Assembly: GCA_039029135.1 (NCBI GenBank)
Contig: JBCCGT010000005.1
Location: 62,001-126,000, forward strand
From: JALZVT01 sp039029135
GTDB taxonomy: Bacteria; Pseudomonadota; Gammaproteobacteria; Pseudomonadales; Azotimanducaceae
Direction: 5' to 3'
DNA: 64,000 nt
Shown: positions 41,987-50,535 of the stretch, piece after piece
How the letters are laid out: each line of letters starts with the position of its first letter
Position numbering within the stretch: the first letter of the stretch is position 1
Notes under the pieces: generated by a model
Databases searched by the model: none
Seen by the model: only the letters and a program-made list of their open reading frames with translations
What the model was told of the DNA's origin: nothing
Position numbers and translations under genes: made by a program

Positions 41987-42562
41987 ATGGCCACCTTCTC
42001 GACCAATGAATTTCGCTCAGGTCTCAAAGTCCTGCTCGAAGGCGAACCCTGCTCGATTCTCGATAACGAGTTCGTGAAGCCCGGCAAGGGGCAGGCCTTC
42101 AATCGAGTGAAGTTCCGCAACCTGAAGTCCGGCCGGGTCTGGGAGCGCACGTTCAAGTCGGGCGAGTCGATCGAGGCCGCCGACGTGATGGACCTGGACA
42201 TGGAGTTTCTCTACAGCGACGGCGACTTCTGGCACTTCATGAAGACCGACGGCAGCTTCGAGCAGGTGGCGGCCGGCGCATCGGCCGTCGGCGAGGCGAA
42301 GGACTGGTTGAAAGAACAGGATGTGTGTCAGGTCACGCTGTGGAACGACGACCCGATCGCGATCACGCTGCCGAATTTCGTCGAGCTGGAGGTCGCGGAA
42401 ACGGACCCCGGCCTGAAGGGCGATACGGCGCAGGGCGGGACCAAGCCCGCCACCATGACCACCGGCGCGGTCATCAAGGTGCCGCTGTTCATTAACGTCG
42501 GCGAAGTTCTGCGCATCGACACGCGCACGGGCGAGTATGTCAGTCGGGTGAAGTCCGACTGA
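41987..42562 (+). CDS. efp: Translation elongation factor P
   Basis: A 191-residue EF-P that rescues ribosomes stalled at polyproline. The modifiable loop KPGKGQA places the acceptor at Lys34, the residue lysylated by EpmA. Three beta-barrel domains are expected from length, and the C-terminal part (KVPLFINVGEVLRIDTRTGEYVSR) is typical. The neighbouring epmA gene supports beta-lysylation rather than rhamnosylation. ATG at 41987 follows GGGAGA. A TATCAT hexamer at 41953 may be the -10. Confidence 0.96.
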   Translation: MATFSTNEFRSGLKVLLEGEPCSILDNEFVKPGKGQAFNRVKFRNLKSGRVWERTFKSGESIEAADVMDLDMEFLYSDGDFWHFMKTDGSFEQVAAGASAVGEAKDWLKEQDVCQVTLWNDDPIAITLPNFVELEVAETDPGLKGDTAQGGTKPATMTTGAVIKVPLFINVGEVLRIDTRTGEYVSRVKSD

Positions 42563-42578
42563 GCGCGCCCGCGCCGAT

Positions 42579-43508
42579 TTGAGCTCAGGGTCCGACCAGC
42601 CTCCGCCAACGGCCGACGCGGAAGCGCCGGGCGCTCTCCCATGGTCGCCGAGCGCGAGCGCCGCTACCCTGCGCGCGCGCGCCGAGCTGCTGACCCAAAT
42701 CCGGCAGTTTTTCGCCGCACGCGACGTGCTTGAGGTGCAGACCCCGCTGCTGGCCGCCGGTACCGTCACCGACCCGGCGCTCGCCGCCCCGACGGCGGAC
42801 GGGCGCTTTCTGCAGACCTCGACCGAGTACCACCAGAAGCGCCTGCTGGCCGCGGGCTGCGGCGATAACTACACCCTGGGTTCGGTGTTTCGCCGCGACG
42901 AGGCAGGCCGGCTGCATGCCCCCGAGTTCACAATGCTCGAGTGGTATCGGCTGGGGTTCGACGATCGCGCGCTGATGAACGAGGTCGAGGCGCTGGTCGC
43001 GCTGGTGCTCGGTCCCGCACGCTGCGCGCGCATTCCCTATGCCGATCTGCTGGCCTCCGCACCCGTGCGCACGGAGCGTGAACTGCCCGAGCTCGACGCC
43101 GAGAGCGCCGAAGATCTCGCGCTCGCCGAGGCCCTAGAGGCGCTGGGCCCCGGTCGGGTTCTGATCACCGACTTTCCGGCCGAGCGAGCGGCGCTCGCGC
43201 GACTGGATTCCGAGCAGCCGCACCTCGCGCGGCGCTTCGAGCTGGTGGTCGACGGAGTGGAGTTGGCCAACGGTTACTGGGAGCTGTGCGACGCCGGCGC
43301 GCTGCGGCTGCGCTTCGAGGCGGACAATGCGACGCGCGCGCGGCGCGGTCTGCCACCGATGCCGATCGATGAAGCGCTGCTCGCCGCCGCCACGGCGGGC
43401 TGGCCGGACTGTGCGGGCGTCGCGCTTGGCGTGGATCGCTTGCTGATGCTGAAGCTCGGCGCCGCGAGCGTGGGCGCCGTGCAGGCGTTCGCCTGGGATC
43501 GCGCCTGA
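42579..43508 (+). CDS. epmA: EF-P beta-lysine ligase
   Basis: A 309-residue class II lysyl-tRNA-synthetase-like enzyme without an anticodon domain, which attaches (R)-beta-lysine to Lys34 of EF-P. Motifs: TSTEYHQKRLLAAGCGDNYTLGSVFRRDEAGRLHAPEFTMLEWYR with motif 2, ELANGYWEL, and the C-terminal GVALGVDRLLMLKLGA. The start is TTG at 42579, 16 bp after efp. The partner aminomutase epmB is not in the window. Confidence 0.93.
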   Translation: MSSGSDQPPPTADAEAPGALPWSPSASAATLRARAELLTQIRQFFAARDVLEVQTPLLAAGTVTDPALAAPTADGRFLQTSTEYHQKRLLAAGCGDNYTLGSVFRRDEAGRLHAPEFTMLEWYRLGFDDRALMNEVEALVALVLGPARCARIPYADLLASAPVRTERELPELDAESAEDLALAEALEALGPGRVLITDFPAERAALARLDSEQPHLARRFELVVDGVELANGYWELCDAGALRLRFEADNATRARRGLPPMPIDEALLAAATAGWPDCAGVALGVDRLLMLKLGAASVGAVQAFAWDRA

Positions 43509-43617
43509 CCGACGCGGGCGCCGGCCGCCGCGATCGAAGCTAGGGCCGCTATGTCGCGCGGCCCGCCTGTTGCTCCAGCGCGGCTATGCGCCGAGTGGGT
43601 CTATTTGCCGAGAGCTC

Positions 43618-44445
43618 CTATTTTCCGAGAGATCCGAGGCGCTCGCCGCAGCGCACGGGCTGGCCGGCGCTGAGCGGGGCGAACTCGGTCGCGGCGGGCA
43701 GGCACAGCACGACGGTCGAGCCCAGCAGGAAGCGCCCGATCTCCGCTCCGGGCGCTACGGCGATGTTGTAGTCCGTGTCGCGCACGCTGCGATAGGGCGA
43801 GCGCGGCCCCGGCCAGGGCGTTTCGATGCTCGCGACGATTAGCGCGCCCACCATCACCAGCGCCCAGGGACCCTGAGGCCCGTCGAACAGGCAGGTCAGG
43901 CGCTCGTTGATCGCGAACAGTCCCGGCACGCCCGCGGCCGTCGCCGCGTTCACAGAGAACAGGCGCCCGGGCAGCGCGATGGTGCGTCGCAGCTGGCCCG
44001 CGAGGGGGGCGTGGATGCGGTGATAGTTCGCCGGCGCGAGGTACAAGGTGATGAACCGGCCGCCGTCGAAGTCCGCAGCGGCGCGGCGGTCGCCGAGCAG
44101 TTCGGCGGCGCTGTACGTGATGCCCTTGGCCTGCAGCAGCGCGCCGGCCTCGATGCGGCCGTACTCGCTGACGAAGCCGTCCACCGGTGAGCACAGCGCG
44201 TCGGCCTCGGTCGCGAAGGGCCTGGTGCCCGGCTTCAGGCTGCGGGTGAAGAAGTCGTTGAAGCTCTCGTAGTCTTCGGCCGCCTCGCGCTCGGCCTCAG
44301 CCAGATCGATTCCGTAGGCCCGCTGGAACGCACGGATGAGCGGCTGGGCGAGCCAGGGGCGATCGCTCGCGGCGAACCGGCCCAGCAGTCGCGACAGGCC
44401 GTGCTGGGGCAACGCGCGCTGCAGCGCAATGAAGGCTCGGCTCAC
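43618..44445 (-). CDS. psd: Phosphatidylserine decarboxylase
   Basis: A 275-residue proenzyme that makes phosphatidylethanolamine at the inner membrane. The self-cleavage motif LGST (in FLLGSTVVLCL) near the C-terminus would give the pyruvoyl alpha chain. FNDFFTRSLKPGTRPF, SPVDG and YLAPANYHRIHAP are family signatures. The GTG start overlaps the stop of the rhodanese gene by 4 bp. Same pairing as in P. aeruginosa. Confidence 0.95.
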   Translation of the reverse strand: MSRAFIALQRALPQHGLSRLLGRFAASDRPWLAQPLIRAFQRAYGIDLAEAEREAAEDYESFNDFFTRSLKPGTRPFATEADALCSPVDGFVSEYGRIEAGALLQAKGITYSAAELLGDRRAAADFDGGRFITLYLAPANYHRIHAPLAGQLRRTIALPGRLFSVNAATAAGVPGLFAINERLTCLFDGPQGPWALVMVGALIVASIETPWPGPRSPYRSVRDTDYNIAVAPGAEIGRFLLGSTVVLCLPAATEFAPLSAGQPVRCGERLGSLGK

Positions 44446-45278
44446 GGCGACTCGATCCGGCCGGTGTCGATGGGCGTGTCCTGCCGGTTGCCCCAGTCCG
44501 CCCAGGAGCCGTCGTAGGCCCGCACGTCGGGATAGTCCAGCAGCCGCCCGACCAGATAGGCGAGACCCGATCGATGGTGCGTCTGGCAGTGCACGATCAC
44601 GGTCTGGCTAGGGTCGATGCCGCGCTCGGCCAAGAGCGCGGGCAGGTCCTCGCGCAGCCGCAGATCGCGCTCTCGATCCATCAGCTCCAGCCAGTCGCAG
44701 TGGTGGCTGCCGGGTATGCGGCCGGCGCGCGCAGAACCGGAGCGCTCGCCGATGTGCTCGGCGTAGGAACGCGCGTCCCACACGCACAGTGCTGCGTGGC
44801 GACTGAGCAACTCGTCGCCGCTGATGCGCAGGCGCTCGTCGTAGCGCAGCTCGACCGGCGCCGCCGGCTCGGGCGCGGCGCCGCCCCCGACCAGCTCGCG
44901 GCCCGCGTTGGCCCAGGCGTGCAGGCCGCCGTCGAGCACCCACCAGCGCTCGTGGCCGATGACGTCCAGCGTCCACGCGAAGCGTCCCGCCCAGCCACCG
45001 CCTTCGTCGTCGTAGATCAGGATGTCACGCTCCGGCCTGTAGCCGATCGCCGCGAGGCGGGCCGCGAGCTCGGCCGGCTCCGGCAGCACGCCGGGTGCGG
45101 GCGGCGCGCCGCTGACCAGCGCGGCCGGCGGCATACAGATGGCGCCGGGCAGGTGCGCGGCAGCAAAGGCCTCGGGCGCGGCCACATGTACAATCAGCGG
45201 GTCGCTGAGACCCTGCATAACGTCCGGGTCGCGTGCCTCCAAAAGGCGCGGGGAAAACGTGCGGTGTGCGATGGCCAA
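44442..45278 (-). CDS. rhdA: Thiosulfate sulfurtransferase (rhodanese), RhdA-like
   Basis: A 278-residue two-domain rhodanese. The second domain carries the active-site loop CQTHHRSG, as in Azotobacter/Pseudomonas RhdA. The first domain has YDDEGGGWAGRFAWTLDVIGH, typical of the same group. The start is TTG at 45278, which keeps residues that align before the first strand; ATG at 45218 is the alternative. Translationally coupled to psd. Confidence 0.9.
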   Translation of the reverse strand: MAIAHRTFSPRLLEARDPDVMQGLSDPLIVHVAAPEAFAAAHLPGAICMPPAALVSGAPPAPGVLPEPAELAARLAAIGYRPERDILIYDDEGGGWAGRFAWTLDVIGHERWWVLDGGLHAWANAGRELVGGGAAPEPAAPVELRYDERLRISGDELLSRHAALCVWDARSYAEHIGERSGSARAGRIPGSHHCDWLELMDRERDLRLREDLPALLAERGIDPSQTVIVHCQTHHRSGLAYLVGRLLDYPDVRAYDGSWADWGNRQDTPIDTGRIESP

Positions 45279-45406
45279 GAGGTTCTCGTCGCGGAAAGTC
45301 GTGGCCGCGATCTTAGCGCAGCGCTCTGCTCAGGTGACGACCAATCGCGTTCGGTCGAGGTCAGCGGCGGCGCGCGTGCGAACGAACAACCGATTGGAGA
45401 GAGCGT

Positions 45407-45958
45407 GTGAGTGACAGTCCGCTGGTGTGGATGGATCTGGAGATGACCGGGCTCGATCCCGAGCGCGAGTCGATCATCGAGATCGCCACGATCGTGACGA
45501 CGGGTGACCTGGAGACGATCGCGGAGGGACCGGTCTACGCCATCAGCCAGCCGGAGGCGCTGCTGGCCGGGATGGACGACTGGAATCAGTCCCACCACGG
45601 CGCGTCGGGTCTGCTCGAGCGGGTGCGCAAGCACGGCGTAGACATTCGCGAGGCCGAGGCGCTGACCCTGCGTTTCCTCGAGGCCCACGTCGAGGCGGGC
45701 CGTGCGCCGCTGTGCGGCAACACGATCTGGCAGGACCGGCGCTTCCTGGTCGCGCATATGCCGACGCTCGAAAAGTTCTTCCACTATCGGCTGGTCGACG
45801 TCAGCAGCATCAAGGAGCTGGCGCGCCGTTGGCGGCCGCAGCTGCTGGAAGGCTTCAGCAAAAAGAACGAGCATCTGGCGCTCGCGGACATCCGCGAATC
45901 GATCGCCGAGCTGCGCTATTACCGCGAGCACTTCTTCGATCTGGGGGCGACCGACTAG
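45407..45958 (+). CDS. orn: Oligoribonuclease
   Basis: A 183-residue DEDDh exonuclease that degrades 2-5 nt RNAs, including pGpG from c-di-GMP breakdown. Motif I is WMDLEMTGLDP; motif II is CGNTIWQDRRFL; motif III (HLALADIRESI) carries the catalytic His and Asp. The start is GTG at 45407 after GGAGAGAG. It is convergent with queG. Confidence 0.96.
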   Translation: MSDSPLVWMDLEMTGLDPERESIIEIATIVTTGDLETIAEGPVYAISQPEALLAGMDDWNQSHHGASGLLERVRKHGVDIREAEALTLRFLEAHVEAGRAPLCGNTIWQDRRFLVAHMPTLEKFFHYRLVDVSSIKELARRWRPQLLEGFSKKNEHLALADIRESIAELRYYREHFFDLGATD

Positions 45959-45984
45959 CGCGTCAGCGGCTGGTCGCGTCCGCG

Positions 45985-47130
45985 CTAGCGATCGGCTGCC
46001 GCGCTCGCGAGTCCTGCACGCTGCCGTGTCAGCGCCCAGTCGATGTGCTCGCGCACCAGCGGCGGCGCATCCGACCTCGCCTGCTGCAGGGCCTCGACCA
46101 CCGCCGCGTCCGGTGGCGCGTTGCCCAGGGCGACGGCCAGATTGCGCCGCCAGCGCGTGTAGTCGATGCGGCGGATCGCGCTGCCTTCGGTTGCCTGCAG
46201 GAACTCGGCCTCGCTCCAGCGAAACAGCGCGAGCAGCGATGCATCGGCCAGCCCCGCGCGCGGGGCGAAGTCGGGCTCCGCGCTCGCCTGGGCGTAGCGA
46301 TTCCAGGGGCAGTACAGCTGGCAGTCGTCGCAGCCGAAGATGCGGTTGCCGATCGCGGGTCGCAGCGCCTCGGGAATCGCGCCGCGATGCTCGATGGTGA
46401 GATAAGAGATGCAGCGGCGCGCGTCGAGCTGCTGAGGCCCGATGATGGCGTCTGTCGGGCACACGGTCATGCACGCCCGGCACGCGCCGCACTGGTTCTC
46501 TGCCTCTGTCGCGGTAACCGGCAGCGGCAGGTTGACGAAGATCTCGCCCAGGAAAAACCAGGATCCCTTGTCGCGATCGAGCAAGAGCGTGTGCTTGCCG
46601 ATCCAGCCTAGCCCGGCCTTCGCGCCCAGGCCTTTTTCCAGCACCGGCGCCGAATCCGTGAACGCGCGCAGGCCGCCGCCAAAGGTGGCGTTAATGCGCT
46701 CGCAGATCTTGGCGAGGCGTCGCCGCAGAACCTTGTGATAGTCGCGCCCGAGCGTGTAGCGCGACACGTAGGCCCGGGTTGGATCGTGCAGGATGCGCAG
46801 CGGTTCGGTGTCCGGCGGCAGGTAGGGCATGCGGGCGCTGATGACGCGGGTGGTGCCCGGCACGAGCTGATCGGGCGCGAGCCGCTTGTCCCGGTTGCGG
46901 GCGAGGTAGTCCATCTCGCCGTGGTGTCCCGCCGCTAAGTAGGCGTCCAGATGGGCGCGGTAGCGTTCGAGATCGATATCCGTTACGCCGATCGCGTCGA
47001 AGCCGGCCGCCAGCGCCCAACCCTCGATGACCGCGAGCTGTTCCGCTGGGCTGGCGGCGGACTCGGGGTCGGTCGGCGCGGGCCTTTCTTGATCTGACGC
47101 GGGAGCCTGATCTGACGCGGGAGGTTGCAT
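45985..47130 (-). CDS. queG: Epoxyqueuosine reductase
   Basis: A 381-residue cobalamin- and [4Fe-4S]-dependent enzyme that performs the last step of queuosine synthesis in tRNA. The cluster motifs are CGACRACMTVCP and CDDCQLYCPWN. FTDSAPVLEKGLGAKAGLGWIGKHTLLL is the core signature. ATG at 47130 is chosen. The first residues, PPASDQAPASDQ, come from a 16-bp direct repeat and are not conserved. Confidence 0.94.
   Translation of the reverse strand: MQPPASDQAPASDQERPAPTDPESAASPAEQLAVIEGWALAAGFDAIGVTDIDLERYRAHLDAYLAAGHHGEMDYLARNRDKRLAPDQLVPGTTRVISARMPYLPPDTEPLRILHDPTRAYVSRYTLGRDYHKVLRRRLAKICERINATFGGGLRAFTDSAPVLEKGLGAKAGLGWIGKHTLLLDRDKGSWFFLGEIFVNLPLPVTATEAENQCGACRACMTVCPTDAIIGPQQLDARRCISYLTIEHRGAIPEALRPAIGNRIFGCDDCQLYCPWNRYAQASAEPDFAPRAGLADASLLALFRWSEAEFLQATEGSAIRRIDYTRWRRNLAVALGNAPPDAAVVEALQQARSDAPPLVREHIDWALTRQRAGLASAAADR
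47090..47123. repeat. 16-bp direct repeat with 18-bp period in the queG 5' end
   Basis: TGATCTGACGCGGGAG occurs at 47090-47105 and again at 47108-47123. The 18-bp period is in frame and encodes two copies of PASDQ at the QueG N-terminus, a simple slippage duplication. Confidence 0.85.
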
Positions 47131-47205
47131 GGCGCGGAGTATAATCTTGCGCTCTCCCAACCCGAGCACTTCGAGCCTTGCCCTTGTCTTTCATGGCTGT
47201 CTCTC

Positions 47206-48759
47206 ATGGCTGATGCCGAGACCCCCGCTGACGTCGTTAGGTTCGCCGCCGAGCGGCTGCGCGCGTACAACGCGGCCGAGGCCCGCGCGCTCGACCGCGC
47301 GGCCCAGGCGAGCGGCATCGATGGCTTCGAGCTGATGCGCCGCGCGGGGCTGGCGGCACTGGATGCCATCGCGGCGCGCTACCCGCAGGCGCGCGAGTTG
47401 CGCTTACTCGCGGGCAAGGGCAATAACGGCGGCGACGCCTACGTGGTGGCCGGGGCGGCGCGGAAGACCGGCTGGCGGGTGCGCCTGTGGCAGGTGATCG
47501 GCGACGCGCGAGATCTCACCGGCGAGGCGGCGCAGGCGCGCGACTGGGCGGCGGAGCTTGGCGTCGAACCCGAGACCGGCACGATCGACCTCGGCGAGGT
47601 GGGTTCCGGGGCGCTCGTCGTCGATGGGCTGTTCGGCACGGGACTCACGCGAGACATCGATGGCGATCTGCGCGACCTGGTGCTGCGCCTCAACGCGCAG
47701 GCCCTGCCGGTTGTGGCGCTGGACGTACCCTCCGGTCTCGACGCAGACAACGGCGCGGTGCGCGGTACGGTAGTGCACGCCGACATGACGGTGACGTTCA
47801 TCGGCCAGAAGCTCGGTCTCCTGACCGGCCAGGGTCCGGCAGTAAGCGGCCATACGCTGGTGGCCGAGCTGGGACTGGCGCCGGCCAGGCTGTTGCCCGC
47901 CGCCGGAGTCGAGGTGCTCGACGCGCGCGCGGCCCGCCTGCCGGCGCGGCGGGCGACGGCCTACAAGAACCAGTTCGGGCACGTCGTGCTGCTTGGCGGC
48001 GATCACGGTGGTGGCGGCGCGATCATGCTTGCCGCCGAGGCAGCGCTGCGTGCCGGTGCCGGCCTGGTGTCGGTCGGCACGCGCGCCGAGCACGTGCAGC
48101 CACTGCTCACCCGCCGTCCCGAGATTATGGTCCGACCGGTGGAATCCCGTCCGGAGGCGGCCGCCCTGATCGAGCGCGCCAGCGTGGTCTGCGTCGGTCC
48201 GGGGCTCGGTACGGCGGGCTGGGGCGAGCAGCTACTCGCGGCTGCGGTCGAGGCCAACAAGCCGCTGATCGTCGATGCCGATGGCCTCAATCTGCTGGCG
48301 CAGCGGGGTGATCTGTCCCTGCCGTCGCAGGCCTTCCTGACTCCCCATCCCGGCGAGGCCGCGCGCCTGCTCGAGATCTCGAGCGCGGACGTTGAGCGAG
48401 ATCGCGTCGCCGCGGTCAGCGCGCTCGCCCGTCGCCACGCCGCGCATGTCGTGCTCAAGGGCGCGGGCTCGCTGGTGGCAAACGCCGACGGGCTGCGCGC
48501 GGTCTGTGTGGCCGGCAATCCTGGCATGGCGAGTGCGGGCATGGGCGACGCGCTTGCGGGCGCGGTTGCCGCGCTGGTTGCGCAGCGCGGTGCGGACACA
48601 GCAGCACTCGGCGCCGCCGTGGCGGCGCACGCCGCGGCGGGCGACCGCGCCGCCGCCCGAATCGGTGAACCCGGTCTGCTCGCGAGCGATCTGATCGCCG
48701 AGCTGCCGGCCGTCCTGAGCGGGGCCGCGTCTGCGGCGTCCGACGCGTCTGACGCGTGA
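47206..48759 (+). CDS. nnr: Bifunctional NAD(P)H-hydrate epimerase / dehydratase
   Basis: A 517-residue repair enzyme for hydrated NAD(P)H. The N-terminal YjeF_N epimerase (about 20-225) has GKGNNGGDAYVVA and VDGLFGTGLTRD. The C-terminal carbohydrate-kinase-like dehydratase (about 240-510) has AGAGLVSVGT, TPHPGEAARLL and AGMGDALAG. ATG at 47206. Its TGA overlaps the ATG of tsaE (TGATG). It is divergent from queG. Confidence 0.95.
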   Translation: MADAETPADVVRFAAERLRAYNAAEARALDRAAQASGIDGFELMRRAGLAALDAIAARYPQARELRLLAGKGNNGGDAYVVAGAARKTGWRVRLWQVIGDARDLTGEAAQARDWAAELGVEPETGTIDLGEVGSGALVVDGLFGTGLTRDIDGDLRDLVLRLNAQALPVVALDVPSGLDADNGAVRGTVVHADMTVTFIGQKLGLLTGQGPAVSGHTLVAELGLAPARLLPAAGVEVLDARAARLPARRATAYKNQFGHVVLLGGDHGGGGAIMLAAEAALRAGAGLVSVGTRAEHVQPLLTRRPEIMVRPVESRPEAAALIERASVVCVGPGLGTAGWGEQLLAAAVEANKPLIVDADGLNLLAQRGDLSLPSQAFLTPHPGEAARLLEISSADVERDRVAAVSALARRHAAHVVLKGAGSLVANADGLRAVCVAGNPGMASAGMGDALAGAVAALVAQRGADTAALGAAVAAHAAAGDRAAARIGEPGLLASDLIAELPAVLSGAASAASDASDA

Positions 48760-49196
48760 TGGATCTGCCGCTCGGTACCCATAGGCTGGCCAGCGAACGC
48801 GCCACGGCAGAGCTGGCCGGCCGCTGCGCGCTCGCCCTCGCGGTCCCTGCCGATGTGCACCTGCGCGGCACCCTTGGCGTTGGCAAGACGACCTTTGCGC
48901 GCTATTTTCTGCGCGCGCTGGGGCACGAGGGGGCCGTCAAGAGTCCCACCTACACCCTGGTCGAGCCCTACCAACTGGAGCATCCGAGCGTCACCCTGGT
49001 TTACCACTTTGACCTCTACCGCATTGACGATCCGCTGGAGCTCGAGCTCGCCGGTTTTCAGGATGCGTTCAACGAGCGTGCGCTGCGCCTCATCGAGTGG
49101 CCGGAGCGCGGTGCGGGTTGGCTGCCGCCAGCCGACGTGGTCCTGGATTTCGAGCTGCACGACGGCGCGCGCCGGGTCGAGGTGCGTCTTGGCTAA
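48759..49196 (+). CDS. tsaE: tRNA threonylcarbamoyladenosine biosynthesis ATPase
   Basis: A 145-residue P-loop protein that supports TsaB-TsaD in making t6A37 of ANN-decoding tRNAs. Walker A is RGTLGVGKTTFAR; SPTYTLVEPY and YHFDLYRI are family motifs; IEWPERG closes the core. ATG at 48759 overlaps the nnr stop. The 3' end overlaps the amiB start. Confidence 0.95.
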   Translation: MDLPLGTHRLASERATAELAGRCALALAVPADVHLRGTLGVGKTTFARYFLRALGHEGAVKSPTYTLVEPYQLEHPSVTLVYHFDLYRIDDPLELELAGFQDAFNERALRLIEWPERGAGWLPPADVVLDFELHDGARRVEVRLG

Positions 49197-50535
49197 GCGG
49201 CGCGTGGCGAGCGTGGGTCTGCGCGCGCTGGGCGCGGCCGTTCTGGCGCTGTCGGCGCTCGCCGCGGCGGCGGACAGCGCGCGGCTCAATGGCGTGCGCG
49301 TCTACGCCGCACCCGACTACACCCGCGTCGTGCTCGACAGCGATCGGCCGCTCGACTATCGCCTGAAGCGCGGCGCCCGCACCCTCTCGCTGCGCCTCGA
49401 CAACCTGCCGCCCGCCGCGCGCTTCGATCTCGATGCCGTCAATCTGGTGGGCAGCGCTCTCGATGACATTCGCTACGCGCCCGGCGCTGGCCAGCGCACG
49501 CGGCTGCAGATCGAGTCTGGACTGGCGCTGACGCCGCGCGTGTTTCGCATCGAGCCCGTGGGCAGCTACGGCCATCGCCTCGTGCTCGACCTGTATCCCG
49601 AACGACATCAGCGCGCCGCGCCGCTGAAGCAGCGCAAAGCGAACCGCGACGTGCTGATCGCGATCGATGCCGGGCACGGCGGGGAAGACCCCGGCGCGCT
49701 GGCGGCCGGCGGCGTGCGCGAAGCAGACGTGGTGCTGAGCATCGCGCAGCGGCTCGCGCGGCTGATCGATGCGCAACGCGGGATGCGCGCGCTGCTGCTG
49801 CGCACCGGTGACTATTACGTCTCGCGCGACCAGCGGGTCGTGGCCGCACGCGCGGCGCGCGCAGATTTGCTGCTGTCGGTGCACGCGGACGCGGTGCCGC
49901 AGGAGGAGGTGGTCGGCGCGTCGGTGTACACGCTGTCCTCCGGCGGTGCGAGCAGCGAGATCGCCGCTTGGCTCGGGCGCAAAGACTCGCGCTCTGATCT
50001 GCTCGGCGGGGTCTCGAGCGACGTGGTGCTGAAGGATAAGGACGCGACGCTCGCCAAGGTGCTGCTCGATCTATCGCTTGACGCGCAGCGCAACGCCTCG
50101 CTTAAGCTCGCCGACGCCGTGCTGGCAGCACTCGGCGAAGCCGTGGCGCTGCACCGGGCGACGCCGGATCAGGCTAGCTTCGTCGTGCTCAAGGCGCCGG
50201 ACATTCCTTCGATCTTGGTCGAAACCGGTTTTCTGTCGAATCCCGCCGAGGCGCAGCGGCTGCGCCAGACGCGCTATCAGCAGCGCGTGGCTCGCGCGAT
50301 CGCGAACGGGGTCACAAGCTATGTGTCTGCGAACCCGCCGCCGGGCACCCTGCTCGCGCAGCGCGCGCGCAAGCCCCGCGCCGCCGGACCGCGGCGTCAT
50401 GTGATCAGCAGCGGCGACAGCCTGTCGGAGGTGGCGGTTCTGTACGGCGTGTCCACGGCGTCGCTGCGGCGCGCCAACAAGCTCGATGGCGATCGGCTGC
50501 AGATCGGTCAAGTGCTGGTGATTCCTGATGCCTGA
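49189..50535 (+). CDS. amiB: N-acetylmuramoyl-L-alanine amidase with AMIN and LysM domains
   Basis: A 448-residue periplasmic amidase that splits septal peptidoglycan during cell separation. A signal peptide (to about 27) is followed by an AMIN domain (about 30-135), the Amidase_3 domain with zinc motifs DAGHGGEDPGA and SVHADA and the catalytic ETGFLSN, and a C-terminal LysM repeat (HVISSGDSLSEVAVLYGVS). TTG at 49189 is preferred because GAGGT lies just upstream; GTG at 49204 is possible. It overlaps tsaE and mutL by 8 bp each. Confidence 0.94.
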   Translation: MAKRRVASVGLRALGAAVLALSALAAAADSARLNGVRVYAAPDYTRVVLDSDRPLDYRLKRGARTLSLRLDNLPPAARFDLDAVNLVGSALDDIRYAPGAGQRTRLQIESGLALTPRVFRIEPVGSYGHRLVLDLYPERHQRAAPLKQRKANRDVLIAIDAGHGGEDPGALAAGGVREADVVLSIAQRLARLIDAQRGMRALLLRTGDYYVSRDQRVVAARAARADLLLSVHADAVPQEEVVGASVYTLSSGGASSEIAAWLGRKDSRSDLLGGVSSDVVLKDKDATLAKVLLDLSLDAQRNASLKLADAVLAALGEAVALHRATPDQASFVVLKAPDIPSILVETGFLSNPAEAQRLRQTRYQQRVARAIANGVTSYVSANPPPGTLLAQRARKPRAAGPRRHVISSGDSLSEVAVLYGVSTASLRRANKLDGDRLQIGQVLVIPDA

